Shown here piece after piece: positions 1-10,490 of a DNA stretch of 64,000 bases. The notes under the pieces are model-generated. The model saw nothing but the letters and a program-made list of their open reading frames with translations. It had not been told where the DNA came from and did not search any database. A program made the position numbers and the translations under genes. How positions within the stretch are numbered: the first letter of the stretch is position 1; every line of letters starts with the position of its first letter. The DNA comes from Datura wrightii (lineage: Eukaryota; Streptophyta; Magnoliopsida; Solanales; Solanaceae), in NCBI GenBank assembly GCA_035772735.1, contig JASDFA010000019.1, positions 35,673,001 through 35,737,000 on the forward strand, in the 5' to 3' direction.

Positions 1-2142
1 TATCATTCTTCCTGATAAGCTTTAGATGTTCACTCAATCACAATTGCTCCAAAAAATGTCAATTAGAAATGATATTATAATATCTTCGTATACAAAAACA
101 AAAAATATCCAACCTGCAAAAGAATACAATTAAATTCAGTGAAATCACAATATTTTTGAAGAAGAAGAAAAACGCAAAACCTAAAAATAATAAATGTTGC
201 CACTTTCTCAAGTATATATTAAAATAAATAAGGTGATTATCAAAAGGAGGTGACTTTTTTTTAGATAGCACATAACTAAGAAAAATAAGATAAATATCAA
301 AAAATTGAGAAAAAAAATAATTGAGTTTCTTTGTCATCCTTTTAGTACGGTTCTTCTTTATTGTATAACTAGCATATACGTACGCACGATGCGTGAATTA
401 ATAAAAATAAATTTATAAAAATAATATAAATATAATATTTAAAAAATGTGTTTGTGTAACAATATAAAAATTTATAAAGAAAATTATGAATTTCAAATTG
501 ATAAATGATTATGTTTAAGAGTCTGATGCAGTCTAGTAGTTCTTTCTTCAGTTTGTTCTAATAATTGTTTCAATGAACAAAAACGTCAAAAGAAATAGCG
601 TTGGATTGAAGGGTAATAAAACTGTTCGCTTTTACATGAGCACTTAAATGCATTCATTATATGTATATATAAATATTAATATCTTCTATATATTTCAAAT
701 AAGGAAGAAATTTAATATATAAAATTTAGTTAATTTTAAAATTCTAAATATTAGAAAAATAATTAAATAACTATTTTGTCATGTGTGAACTTAATTTTTA
801 AAAGGGTAAAAAGGTGAATTATATTTTGCTACAAGGTTCATACTTTAAATACTTAATAATAACTTAATTTTAAAATTTTCATTTTACCCTTCATGAGATG
901 ATTTCAGCTTAAATTTTCTCTTTCTCTTAATCTATGTGTTTAGTCAAATACATCACATAAATTGAAATGGAAAAATAGTGTAGATTTAACTAAAGATAAT
1001 GAATAACAAGAACTTTTGATTAGTTGAAACAACTTAAAATATGTTATTTTTTATATATTTTTATTATACATTTTTTTATTATACATTTTTTTCAGAAGGA
1101 ATTCACGTATTGTTACATAGTAAAATTACACTCTTTTAATTTATTTTTTTCGTATTGAAATATTATGATGGATAATTAGTTAGTTTAATAAATAATAGAT
1201 TGCTAGATAAGTTAACAGAATTGTAATTGAAAGCGTTAAATGTTATAACTTTTAATATAGCTCAAATAAGAAAAGATTTAAGAAATAAAACTTTAGTCAA
1301 TTTTAAACTACTAAATATTAGGAGTTATGTGTTTTGCAAATTAGTAAAGATATATAATAATTAAATAATAACTAATTGAAAAAATAGTAAATGCCAATTT
1401 TATCTATTGTAAAAGTTTTTAATGAAGGAAAAAAGTTTAATAAACATTTATAAGGTCCTTTGGGCTTATGTCTACAGAATATTTTGTTAAGTAAATAGGA
1501 GCAAAATATTATGCATATACTAAATGTCAGATTAGTTGATGAAATCTAAAGAAATTACCAATGATTGTTCCATCAGAAGATTGTATTGCATCTTCAAATC
1601 TTTTTTAGATTCCATTACAATATTATCTAAAATAAATTGTGCACAAGAGTTATAATTATAATAATTTATAATTTTATAAAAAGATTTATTTTATGAGATG
1701 AAGAGATTACTTTACCTAAATAGATGAAACTTGTGAATGTATAGTAGATGGAAGATGTCTGTTATAAATAATATAAAATTTAAATTACATAATATCAATA
1801 TAAGACTCAACTAAACAGGATAACATAGTATCAATATTAGACTCAATTAAAGGAGATAATCTAAGTTAAATTATTTTGAATACAAATAACTTGAGTTGGC
1901 ATAACAATTACTATTGTGTTTTTCAAATCCTACAACATAAAAAGAATTCATAACATGAAAAAAAAGAACAAAATAGATTAACACGAAAACACACAAGATT
2001 GGAGAATGAATTAAAGATGTTGATGTAGTAGAATTGATGAATTAAATTATGCAATTATAAATCCTTTTATAAAGGTGAAAGATTTATAAATCAAAAAGAA
2101 TTTGAAAGTATAAGAATATTAGGACATTACTATTAAAAAGGA
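1..2142. other. AT-rich intergenic DNA, no gene seen
   Basis: This stretch is strongly AT-rich and every reading frame is short and of low complexity. I see no splice-linked exons, tRNA or protein motif. It ends at the target site of the copia insertion. Parts at about 690-860 and 1255-1480 resemble each other and the flank beyond the copia element, which points to old dispersed repeats. Confidence 0.7.
1255..1480. repeat. AT-rich dispersed repeat, copy 1
   Basis: The words AATTTTATCTATTG, TTTTTAATGAAGG, AAAAAGTTTAAT and AAGGTCCTT occur here in order. They recur in the same order at 7950-8115, and a weaker version is seen near 690-860. The pattern suggests a small non-coding dispersed element, MITE- or SINE-like. 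No ends or target-site duplications could be fixed by eye. Confidence 0.35.
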
Positions 2143-2147
2143 AAAAC
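2143..2147. repeat. Target-site duplication AAAAC, left copy
   Basis: The five bases AAAAC lie directly before the 5' LTR. The same five lie directly after the 3' LTR at 7627-7631. This is the footprint of integration of the copia element. Confidence 0.95.
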
Positions 2148-2385
2148 TGTTATAAATATATTTTCTATTTATGGTGAATATCTATTTCTTAGAAGGAAAG
2201 TTAGGGTTTGTAACTTTGTTACCAAGTAAGTTTTTCCCTATAAATAAAGGGGTTTTCCACTCATTGTATAGAATACCTTATAACCCCTCTAACTCTTCAA
2301 GAGGATCCCATCAAGAGAAATAAGAACTTCTCTCCTTCTCTCTTTCTCTATAATATTCTTGTTCTTTCTTTATTATTTTATAACA
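2148..2385 (+). repeat. 5' LTR of copia element
   Basis: The LTR begins TGTTATAAAT and ends TTTATAACA, so it has the canonical TG..CA ends. It matches 7388-7626 almost base for base. A TATA box lies at 2239-2246, so the U3 promoter is inside this repeat. Confidence 0.95.
2239..2246 (+). promoter_or_regulatory. TATA box of copia 5' LTR
   Basis: TATAAATA sits about 90 bp into the LTR and is identical in the 3' LTR at 7480-7487. Transcription of the element would be expected to start about 30 bp downstream. Confidence 0.75.
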
Positions 2386-2400
2386 CGTTATCAGCACGAG
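2386..2400 (+). other. Primer-binding site region of copia element
   Basis: The bases CGTTATCAGCACGAG follow the LTR directly, where a tRNA primer site belongs. It is not the usual initiator-Met site (TGGTATCAGAGC). I recall similar TTATCAGCACGA sequences after LTRs of this lineage but cannot name the tRNA. Confidence 0.5.
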
Positions 2401-3650
2401 TCTCTGCCTTGAGCACTCACTTGAGGTAAGAAAATCAAAGTTTCTTTGAAAAGATGAAGGTTAGTATTTCTTGATATTTATGTATTTACTAATAACAATA
2501 TCGATTTTGTATATGAACTTGAGGAACGACTTATTGATTCACTTGGCAATTCATGCCTCATAATTGTTCCAGAAAAACAAACATTGTGGAAATATATTTG
2601 TTCTAGCAGAACAATATTTTTTTAATATCCATTAATGAGCAAGAATTTGCAAAAAGTTATATGATCACTAGAAGTGATAATATTTTTAGAGGCTTGTTAC
2701 AATTACAACTGAAAATATGTAAGAGAAATCATCTATGTTATATGCATACCTCGATTTGCTCCCGAAGTAGCAATATCTTAAAAGAAATTTTAAGCTATCA
2801 TACATTATGTGGTTAAGACATATTTAGATGATCATGTTCCATTTCTAAAGAATGAGAAATTGAGAACTTTTGATAAATGTTACAAATATAGATCTAATAC
2901 AGATCTAGTCTCTGAAGTAAATGGGACAATACTTAATAAAATCTTCAAATTTACTCCCGAAGTAGTAAATCTGAAATTTACTTCCAAAGTAGTAAATATG
3001 AAATTTACTCCTGAAGTAGTAAGAATTTAACAGCTACTCCTGAAGTAGTAAGACTCTTCAAAAGTAAATCTTGCAATTTACTCCTGAAGTAGTAAAACCT
3101 GCAATCTACTCTCAAAGCAGTAAAAATTTGAAATAATGAAGTTTAAAACTCAATATTTACTGTTGATTTCTTGACACCTACGATGTCTGAATTTACTTTC
3201 ATGATACCAGAAGTATCTAAGTAATATGAGATATTGTATATTAATGATCAAGGTCTGCATAAGAACCTGATTGTTTGTCAACAAGAATCATGACACCAGT
3301 AGTGTCCAAATTATATTATGAAAAATAAATTGAAAGCTCTTGAAGAGTTTATTTATTATTATGTCATTCATCCCATATTGTAGTACAAAGTTGTTATAAT
3401 TAAAACACAAATTGTAGTAAACCTGAAGTTTACCAACAATAAAAATAGTTATCATATTGAGACTACAAATGATTGAAAGATTACATATCTTCAAATTACT
3501 ATGAGTAAGAAATATGTATATGAAAAGTTACCTGATTTGTACTACAAATATACGCATGATGAAATTACATGCTATAGTAAACCAGAAGTTTATTGATGTG
3601 AAATTCATGACATAGTAAATCTGAAATTTACTAAAATAAATAATACATGT
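2401..3650 (+). other. Copia leader and vestigial gag region
   Basis: A gag of several hundred codons is expected here, but no gag core or zinc knuckle is visible. The longest frame, 2809-3030, is 73 codons and mostly encodes repeated peptides of the form PEVVN(L/M)KFT. The region is instead occupied by AT-rich sequence and short hairpin repeats. Confidence 0.6.
2756..3125 (+). repeat. Array of short hairpin repeats (ACTCCTGAAGTAGTAAA type)
   Basis: About seven units occur here, each an inverted repeat such as TTTACT-(CCTGAAG)-AGTAAA, near 2756, 2949, 2976, 3004, 3034, 3077 and 3106. Related units (GTAAACCTGAAGTTTAC and variants) continue at 3418, 3579, 3616 and 3652. One more lies inside pol coding sequence at about 4110-4128, where it encodes VNQKFT. 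Confidence 0.75.
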
Positions 3651-3651
3651 C

Positions 3652-5597
3652 ATGATAAACCTGAAGTTTACTAGTATGGATAAATCTCAAAGCAAGTTAT
3701 CCAATTATGAAGATCTTTGTTTGATTGATTCTGGTACCACACATAAGATATTCAAAGATGAGAAATATTTTTCTCACTTAAATATGGGCAAGATAAATGT
3801 TACTATGATATCTGGTAGTACCAATTTGATTGAAGGCTTTAGGAAAGCCATTATAACCTTGCCTAAGGGAACTAAACTCATCCTAAATAATGCCATGTTT
3901 TCTCCTAAGTCTCGGAGAAATTTTTTGAGTTTTAAAGATATCCGTGAAAATGATTATCATATCAACACAATGGGTGAGATGAATCTTGAATATCTTGGTG
4001 TCACCAAGAATATCTCTGGGCAGACATGTGTTATAAAAAAGTTCCCTGCTTTATCTTCTGGCTTGTATTGGACAAAGATTAGTGCAATTGAGGCACATTC
4101 TATAGTAAACCAGAAGTTTACTAATTCTAATATTTTTGTACTTTGGCATGATCGTTTGGGACATTCTGGATCTATAATGATGAGACGAATTATAGAAAAT
4201 TCAAATGGGCATCCATTAAAGAACTTGAAGATTTTTTCAAATGGTGAATTTTCTTGTAGTGCTTGTTATCAGGGCAAGTTAATTATGAGACCATCACCAA
4301 CAAAGGTTGAGATTGAGTCCCCTGCATTCTTGGAACGCATACATGGGGATATTTGTGGACCTATCCACCCACCTAGTGGGTCGTTTAGATACTTTATGAT
4401 CCTAATAGATGCTTCCTCTAGATGGTCTCATGTGTGCCTATTGTCATCTCGCAACCTGGCGTTTGCAAAATTATTGGCACAAATAATACAATTATGGGCA
4501 CAATTTTCTGATAATCAAATTAAGTCCATTCGCCTTGATAATGCTACAGAGTTTTCATCCCAAGCATTTAACGATTATTGCTTATCAATTGGGATAAAAT
4601 TTGAACATCCTGTAGCTCATGTTCACACTCAAAATGGCCTTGCCGAGTCACTAATTAAACGTCTGCAATTGATAGCAAGGCCATTGCTCATGAAAACTAG
4701 TATGCCCGCTTCTGTTTGGGGTCATGCGATTCTGCATACTGCAACACCTGTTCATCTCAGACCGACAAATAATCATAATTTTTCTCCGTTATAATTGGTT
4801 TTGGGTCAAGAACCTAATATTTCTCATCTGAGAATTTTTGGATGTGCTGTATATGTGCTGTATATGTGCCTGTAGCACCACCACATTGCACAAAAATGGG
4901 TCCCCAAAGAAGGTTAGGAATTTATGTTGGGTTTGAATCGCCCTTCATTATTCGCCACCTTGAACCATTAACTGAAAATATATTTACTGCTCGATTTGCA
5001 GATTGTCGGTTTGATGAGAAAATTTTTTCAAAATTAGGGAGAGAAAATTGTGATAACAAAAGAGAAATTTTTTGAAAAAATTCATCACTGTCTCATCTTG
5101 ATCCACGTGCTTCTATTTGTGAGCAAGAAGTACAAAAGATTATTCATCTGCAGAAAATTACAAATCAAATGCCAGACGCATTTACAGATTTTAAAAGAAT
5201 TACTAAATCACATATTCCTGCAGAGAATGTCCCTATTCAAATTGATGTCCCTGAAGGACCATCTACTAGTGTCATAGCCAATGATTCCAAAGCACGCCTA
5301 AAGCGTGGTAGACCATTGGGTTCTAAGAATAGAAATCCTAGAAAAAGAAAAATAAATGGTCAAGATGACACTATGAAAGAACCACATATGGAAGTTCAAG
5401 ACTTGAGCAATTTTGATATCCATGAAGAAATCAATGAGCCTGAGACTCAAGAAAATGAGAAACTATCCATAAATTCAAGTGATGCTGGAATTAATCGATC
5501 AAAAATAGTGGTGGACTATGTCTTTGCATATAATGTTTCAACAAAAATCATGAAAGATAGTGAGGATCTTGAACCTCAATCTGTCACAGAATGTTGA
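3652..5597 (+). pseudogene. Copia pol, protease-integrase part, broken
   Basis: The N-terminal part shows the aspartic protease motif LIDSGTT, with the catalytic D-S-G around residue 26 of the 3652 frame. The GAG-pre-integrase zinc-binding segment follows (LWHDRLGHSG, then C-x2-C). The integrase core comes next, with catalytic Asp in HGDICGP, Asp in IRLDNATEF and Glu in NGLAESL. The frame stops at 4792-4794 (TAA in place of a likely CAA). A tandem 11-bp duplication (TGTGCTGTATA, 4843-4853 and 4854-4864) then shifts the frame. Downstream sequence is continuous in that second frame apart from stops at 5073-5075 and 5595-5597. The catalytic residues are still present, but no full protein can be made. 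Confidence 0.9.
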
Positions 5598-7193
5598 CAA
5601 AGAAATGATTGGCCAAAATGGCAAGAAGCAATTCAATCAGAATTGAATTCTCTTGTCAAGTATGAATTTTTTGGACCTATAACTCAAACACCTAATGGTA
5701 TTAAGCCTGTTGGCTATAAATAGGTCTTTGTGCGAAAAAGAAATGAGAAAAATAAAGTACAAAGGTACAAAACACGCCTTGTTGCACAAGAATTTTCACA
5801 AAGGCCTGGTGTCGACTATGAAGAGACATACTCACCAGTTATGAACGCAATAACATTGCGTTATCTTATTAGTTTTACTGTCCATGAGAGGCTTGAAATG
5901 CATTTGATGGATGTAGTTACAGCTTATCTTTATGGATCACTTGATAATGAGATATACATGAAAATTCCCGAAGGATTTAAAATGCCTGAAGCATATCATT
6001 CAAAGTCTCAGAAAATGTATTCAATTAGATTGCAGAGATCGTTGTATGGTTTGAAGCAATCTGGACGCACGTGGTATAACCGTCTTAGTGAATATTTATC
6101 TAAGGAAGGTCATATAAATGATGAAATTTGCCCATGTGTTTTTATAAAGAAAACAACATCGGAGTTTGTCATACTTGCTGTTTATGTAGATGACATAAAC
6201 CTTATTGGAACTCCAATAGAGCTTCGAAAGGCAATTGATTATTTAAAGAAGGAATTTGATATGAAAGATCTTGGAAAGATAAAATTATGTCTTGATCTGC
6301 AAATTGAACATTTGAAAAATGGTGTCTTTATTCATCAATCTGCCTATACAGAAAAGGTGTTGAAAAGATTTTATATGGATGGCGCACATCCATTAAGTAC
6401 TCCTATGGTTCTTCGATCACTTGATGTGAATAAGGATCCATTCCGACCTCAAGAAAGGAATGAAAAAATTCTTGGTCCTGAAGTACCATATCTTAGTGCA
6501 ATTGGTGCACTAATGTATCTTGCTAACACTAGAAGGCCTGATATAGCGTTTTCGGTTAATTTGTGAGCAAGGTATAGTTCTGCTCCTACTAGGAGGCATT
6601 GGAATGGGATAAAACACATAATGCGGTATCTAAAAGGGACTACCGATATGGGCTTATTTTATTCTAATAATTACAGTCTCGATCTTGTTGGTTATGCTGA
6701 TGCTGAGTATTTATCTGACCCACACAAAGCTCGATCTCAATCTGGCTACGTGTTCATATGTGGAGGTACTGCCATATCTTGGGAATGTACAAAGCAGTCT
6801 CTCGTAGCTATTTCATCAAATCATCCTGAGGTAATAGCTATTCATGAAGCAAGTCGATAATGTGTGTGGTTGAGGTTCATGATACATCTCATTAGAGAAA
6901 AATATGGTTTGAACTATGACAAAGTACCCACAATTTTGTATGAAGATAATGCTGCATGCATAGCACAACTAAATGGAGGATTTATAAAAGGAGATAGAAC
7001 AAAGCACATCTCACCGAAGATTTTCTACACACATTAGCTCCAAAAGAATGGTGATATCAATGTACAACAAATTCGTTCAAGTGATAATGTGGCTGATTTA
7101 TTCACCAAATCTCTACCAACTGCAACTTTCAAGAAGATGGTGCAGAAGATCGGGATGCAAAGATTAAAGGATGTTCTCACTAGGGGGAGTTAA
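5598..7193 (+). pseudogene. Copia pol, reverse transcriptase-RNase H part, broken
   Basis: This segment is in the same frame as 4842-5597. The RT core carries YKTRLVAQEF, the catalytic YVDD motif (AVYVDDINLIG), and the usual connection segment (RRPDIAFSVNL). RNase H follows with VGYADAEY, SLVAISS and EDNAACIAQL, which hold the acidic catalytic residues. In-frame stops fall at 5721-5723, 6564-6566, 6858-6860 and 7035-7037. The frame then runs to a natural-looking TAA at 7191-7193, right after an extra purine tract (TAGGGGGAG). RT active-site residues are unmutated, so inactivation is by nonsense codons only. Confidence 0.9.
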
Positions 7194-7198
7194 TACGC

Positions 7199-7355
7199 GA
7201 TGTACTCTTTTTCCCTTGCAAGGTTTTGTCCCACTGGGTTTTCCTTGTAAGGTTTTTAATGAGGCAGCCAAAATGCGTTATTAGATATGTGTACTCTTTT
7301 TCCTTCACTAGATTTTTTCCCACTGGATTTTTTCTAGTAAGGTTTTAACGAGGCA
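7199..7355 (+). repeat. Duplicated hairpin unit in copia 3' untranslated region
   Basis: Two related units of about 68 bp lie at 7199-7266 and 7288-7355. Each runs GTACTCTTTTTCC, a stem arm, a loop holding TCCCACTGG, the opposite stem arm, TTTTAA(T/C)GAGGCA. The arms are CCTTGCAAGG/CCTTGTAAGG in the first and CACTAG/CTAGTAAGG in the second, so the stem sequence changes while the loop is kept. Confidence 0.7.
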
Positions 7356-7375
7356 CATTATCTATCAAATAGACA

Positions 7376-7387
7376 TCCAAGGGGGAG
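7376..7387 (+). other. Polypurine tract of copia element
   Basis: CCAAGGGGGAG lies directly before the 3' LTR, where plus-strand DNA synthesis is primed. A second similar tract (TAGGGGGAG, 7181-7189) lies 190 bp upstream, just before the end of pol. Confidence 0.85.
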
Positions 7388-7626
7388 TGTTATAAATAAT
7401 ATTTTCTATTTATGGTGAATGTCTATTTCTTAGAAGGAAAGTTAGGGTTTGTAACTTTGTTACCAAGTAAGTTTTCCCCTATAAATAAAGGGGTTTTCCA
7501 TTCATTGTATAGAATACCTTATAACCCCTTTAACTCCTCAAGAGGATCCCATCAAGAGAAATAAGAACTTCTCTCCTTCTCTTTTTCTCTATAATATTCT
7601 TGTTCTTTCTTTATTATTTTATAACA
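7388..7626 (+). repeat. 3' LTR of copia element
   Basis: This is the partner of 2148-2385, with the same TG..CA ends. It differs by about six substitutions and one extra A near its start. Its TATA box is at 7480-7487 and could drive transcription into the flank. Confidence 0.95.
7480..7487 (+). promoter_or_regulatory. TATA box of copia 3' LTR
   Basis: TATAAATA is at the same place as in the 5' LTR. It is followed downstream only by AT-rich non-coding DNA. Confidence 0.65.
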
Positions 7627-7631
7627 AAAAC
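7627..7631. repeat. Target-site duplication AAAAC, right copy
   Basis: Identical to the five bases before the 5' LTR at 2143-2147. Confidence 0.95.
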
Positions 7632-7949
7632 AAATTTATCAAAAAGGAAAAAAATTGGGACTGTGGAAAAAAAATCAAAAAGGAAAAAAAAGAACTTTTA
7701 TTGTAAAAAAAAGTATATTAAAAACTTCCAAATCAAAAAGAGAAAAAATTTCAGTCCAAATAAAAAAACTTTCTTGATTTTTTTTAAACTTTATTTTTAT
7801 TTTTTTACATTATAAATAGATTTATGTCCAAGTAGAAAATTTAATATAATAAAATAAGATAAAAGAAAATTGCAACTATCAAATAAGGAAAAAGAAACTC
7901 ATGCAATTTTTTAGATTTACACCACAATTAGAATTATTTCATAAATAGA

Positions 7950-8115
7950 AAACCTAAAATGATAAAATATAGTGATGGAAATAATTAAAAATAATAATTG
8001 TATAAAAATAGTTAATGACAATTTTATCTATTGAGATTTCTTTTAATGAATGGCAAAAAGTTCAATTAATATTTTTAAGGACCTTCACACTTTTAATATA
8101 ATATAGATTAATGCA
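7950..8115. repeat. AT-rich dispersed repeat, copy 2
   Basis: This shares the ordered words AATTTTATCTATTG, TTTTAATGAA, AAAAAGTT and AAGGACCTT with 1255-1480. It continues ACCTTCACACTTTTAATATAA, a phrase I associate with short non-coding elements of solanaceous genomes (recollection only). Confidence 0.35.
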
Positions 8116-8174
8116 CAATTAAAAGTTAAAATTTTGAAGGTTGAAGGATGAAGGTTGAAGAATACTTAAACACA

Positions 8175-8335
8175 ACAGTCAAACATCGTTATAACAGTTA
8201 TTTGTTATAACAATATTTTATTATAACATTGATTTTCTCCAAAATTAATTTTTCATATTATATTTTGTTTCTCCATAACAACATTCTATCTAAAAAATTA
8301 ATGACATTCAGTATAACGACACACTCTTTGTATCA
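8175..8335. repeat. Possible MITE relic rich in GTTATAAC
   Basis: The palindromic word GTTATAAC or close variants occur several times (near 8189, 8204, 8219), and CATAACAACATTCTATCT follows near 8275. This looks like a degenerate small DNA element, but no clear terminal inverted repeat or TSD was found. Confidence 0.25.
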
Positions 8336-8662
8336 TACTTAATATTATGTAATAATATTTTGTAAAAAATATAAATATTTACGGTAATCATCATTAATGT
8401 CATGCACATAGTAAACTTCAAGTATAAATATCTAAAAGAGAGAAAATAATATTAAAATAGTGTCCATCAATTATGATCTTGACTTTACGAGGAAAGTCTA
8501 CTAGTGTCTGTTTTTCTTTTTTAAAATATTCATACTCTTTCTATTTTTGTTGGTTAAATTGGTTAACAAATATATTCTTTCTTGGTACACAAAATCATTA
8601 AACTAAATTTTTGCGTACTTTTATTTATAACATCTAAATGAGATCTAAACATCAAATGTCAG

Positions 8663-8684
8663 TATATATATATATATATATATA
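8663..8684. repeat. (TA)11 microsatellite
   Basis: An uninterrupted run of about eleven TA units. It is likely length-variable between individuals. Confidence 0.9.
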
Positions 8685-9516
8685 AGTAACAACACCTTAC
8701 TATAGTAGCCAATTATATTTTCAGACAAATGCTACTATTATGACGTCGAGATTTGATTGTATTAAGATATCTAATAAAGAAGATAGTTATACTGGATGGT
8801 GGGGGTGAAAAGTTGATTAATTGAATCTTAAGATTTTTTTAACTATTGAAAAATAAAATAAATAAAAAATGAAGGAAAAATGATTAAAATAAGAAAAGAA
8901 AAAAGATAAATAGTTTTGTAGGACATATAGATGTGTTGCATCACCTTATTTATGCCTAAATTTAATATACATAGATATATAGATTCATATTGATGATTTT
9001 TATAGAGTTTTGTTTGTAATTAGCTTTTACATAATTTGATTGTTCAAATATTTTTAACATTATAGATCTTGAATATATTATGAACTCGTTAATGGAGATC
9101 TTTTTTTTGGGGGAAATAGGTCGTTCAAGTCAATCTAATTAGTTATTTTCAATATAAGGTGCTTTGAATTATATTAAAATTATATTGCGCCTTTCAAAAA
9201 TTAATTGTTTTTTCTATTTGTAAAATAAAAATTAAAAAAATAATTTTAAAAAATCTTTTACATATAAAAATAATTTTTTGTATATATAAAAGGTTTTTTT
9301 TTTTTTGTAAAAATTACAAAATTTTAATTTTTTTTTTAAAAAATAAAGTAATTCAAAGAACCAATCCTTCCGAATTATTTTGTATTTTTTTACTCCGTGA
9401 CAAAAAGAATCCGAATAAAGAAGAAAAACAAGAACATCAGGTATGCGTAATCATTCACAGAACTTTCATATTTTGAGACTCAAATGAAGAAAAGATGGAC
9501 AAATGGATGGAGGAGA

Positions 9517-9550
9517 GTTGGTTGGTTAGTTCGTTCGTTCGTTAGTTGGT
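9517..9550. repeat. GTTN tetranucleotide repeat
   Basis: A run of units GTTG, GTTG, GTTA, GTTC, GTTC, GTTC, GTTA, GTTG. It is an imperfect microsatellite in which the fourth base varies in a near mirror order. Confidence 0.8.
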
Positions 9551-9949
9551 GGTAATTGACCTATGAGGGGTCACAAATCATGTCTACTCCAAAATGGTGA
9601 TGTTATGCCGACAGCATACATGTCCACTGTCTACTGTGCTTTTATTAGTAATTTAGAATGAGTCTTGTAAACTGTATTTCTCGTGTCTTGTTTGTCTTTG
9701 GCAACCCATGTGAATGACCAATGTATTACCATATTACCATCACTTGTCTTCCTCAACAATAAAATAATTCAGATGTCGGAGATATACAAAGATATCCAAA
9801 AGTAAAAGTTCATGGATTATTTACCCCTTAAATTAAATGTTTGTCGGGTTAATTAGGTATTCGATTTTGTTCTAAAGACTAGCCAATATTAATACTATGT
9901 TAATATTAAAAATAATACTAATGATTTGAAGTCTAGGAACAAATTCTCT

Positions 9950-10490
9950 TGAGAAGATGTGTGTGACTATTGTATGGAAAATAAAATTCACGCTCGGCAA
10001 ATGAACGAATCATAATAAGACACATGGCTGAATTCAAATCGAAGAGACGTTGGTCCTTCTTACCTCGTCCCCAAAAATCCTGAGATCGCAGTCCATGACA
10101 TGAATTGGACAAGTATTACCTCGATACAACCAAAAGCCGCTCTATTACCAAATCACCCGTAGGATCTCTCCTTGGAAACAAATCACTTTCCAACTGAAGC
10201 ACTCTCATAATGGCCCTCTCGTAGATCAATAGTCAATCTCGAGTCTAGTATCGGCCTGCCCCAATTAACCTCAAGCCTAACGCCAAAGCTCAGTCACATG
10301 CTACTAAGTAGCTTTTTCAGAAATAGAGCCTAGTCTTTTAAAACTATGACATAGGCCTGGCTTTTTAGCCTATAAGAGAGCTCTCTCTGAAGAGAGAAAG
10401 GAAGCAAGAACCTTTTCCAAGATTATGACATCCTCTATTTTGAGGGTTCTGATGAACGAAGGTTCCCTATCTTTTCCTCTTGTATTTTTC
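9950..10490 (+). other. Left half of an old LTR relic
   Basis: Base composition changes near 9950 from AT-rich to mixed. The sequence reads without a visible join into 16244 onward if 10491-16243 is removed (..TCTTGTATTTTTC / TTTCCATTGATC..). With the primer-site-like motif in the right half, this suggests an LTR of an old Tat/Ogre-like gypsy element. No second LTR or coding part is seen in the window. Confidence 0.4.

Larger units (their letters stand above)
2148..7626 (+). mobile_element. Ty1/copia LTR retrotransposon (Ale/Retrofit-like), defective
   Basis: This is a structurally complete insertion of 5479 bp: LTR, leader, pol, 3' untranslated region, polypurine tract, LTR, with a perfect TSD AAAAC. 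The domain order protease, GAG-pre-integrase, integrase, RT, RNase H is diagnostic of Ty1/copia. The two LTRs (238 and 239 bp) differ by about six substitutions and one 1-bp indel by eye, so the insertion is fairly young. Despite that, pol carries seven in-frame stops and one frameshift, and no gag is recognisable. The copy therefore probably moved as a non-autonomous element using proteins in trans, or decayed quickly after insertion. Assignment to the Ale/Retrofit lineage rests on remembered similarity of the integrase C-terminal segment and the short LTR. Confidence 0.93.
7632..9950. other. AT-rich intergenic DNA, no gene seen
   Basis: The stretch holds only short low-complexity frames, such as a lysine/phenylalanine-rich one at 7600-7815 that overlaps the LTR end. 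It contains homopolymer runs (T-runs near 9295-9306 and 9100), a TA microsatellite and a GTTN repeat. I see no gene or RNA feature. Confidence 0.65.

Noticed and set aside
2756..3125. CRISPR-like regularly spaced repeats
   Set aside because: The units are hairpins with irregular 25-50 bp spacing, no unique spacers, inside a plant retrotransposon.
7600..7815. 71-codon Lys/Phe/Asn-rich + frame
   Set aside because: It spans the LTR end, the TSD and AT-rich flank; composition alone explains it.
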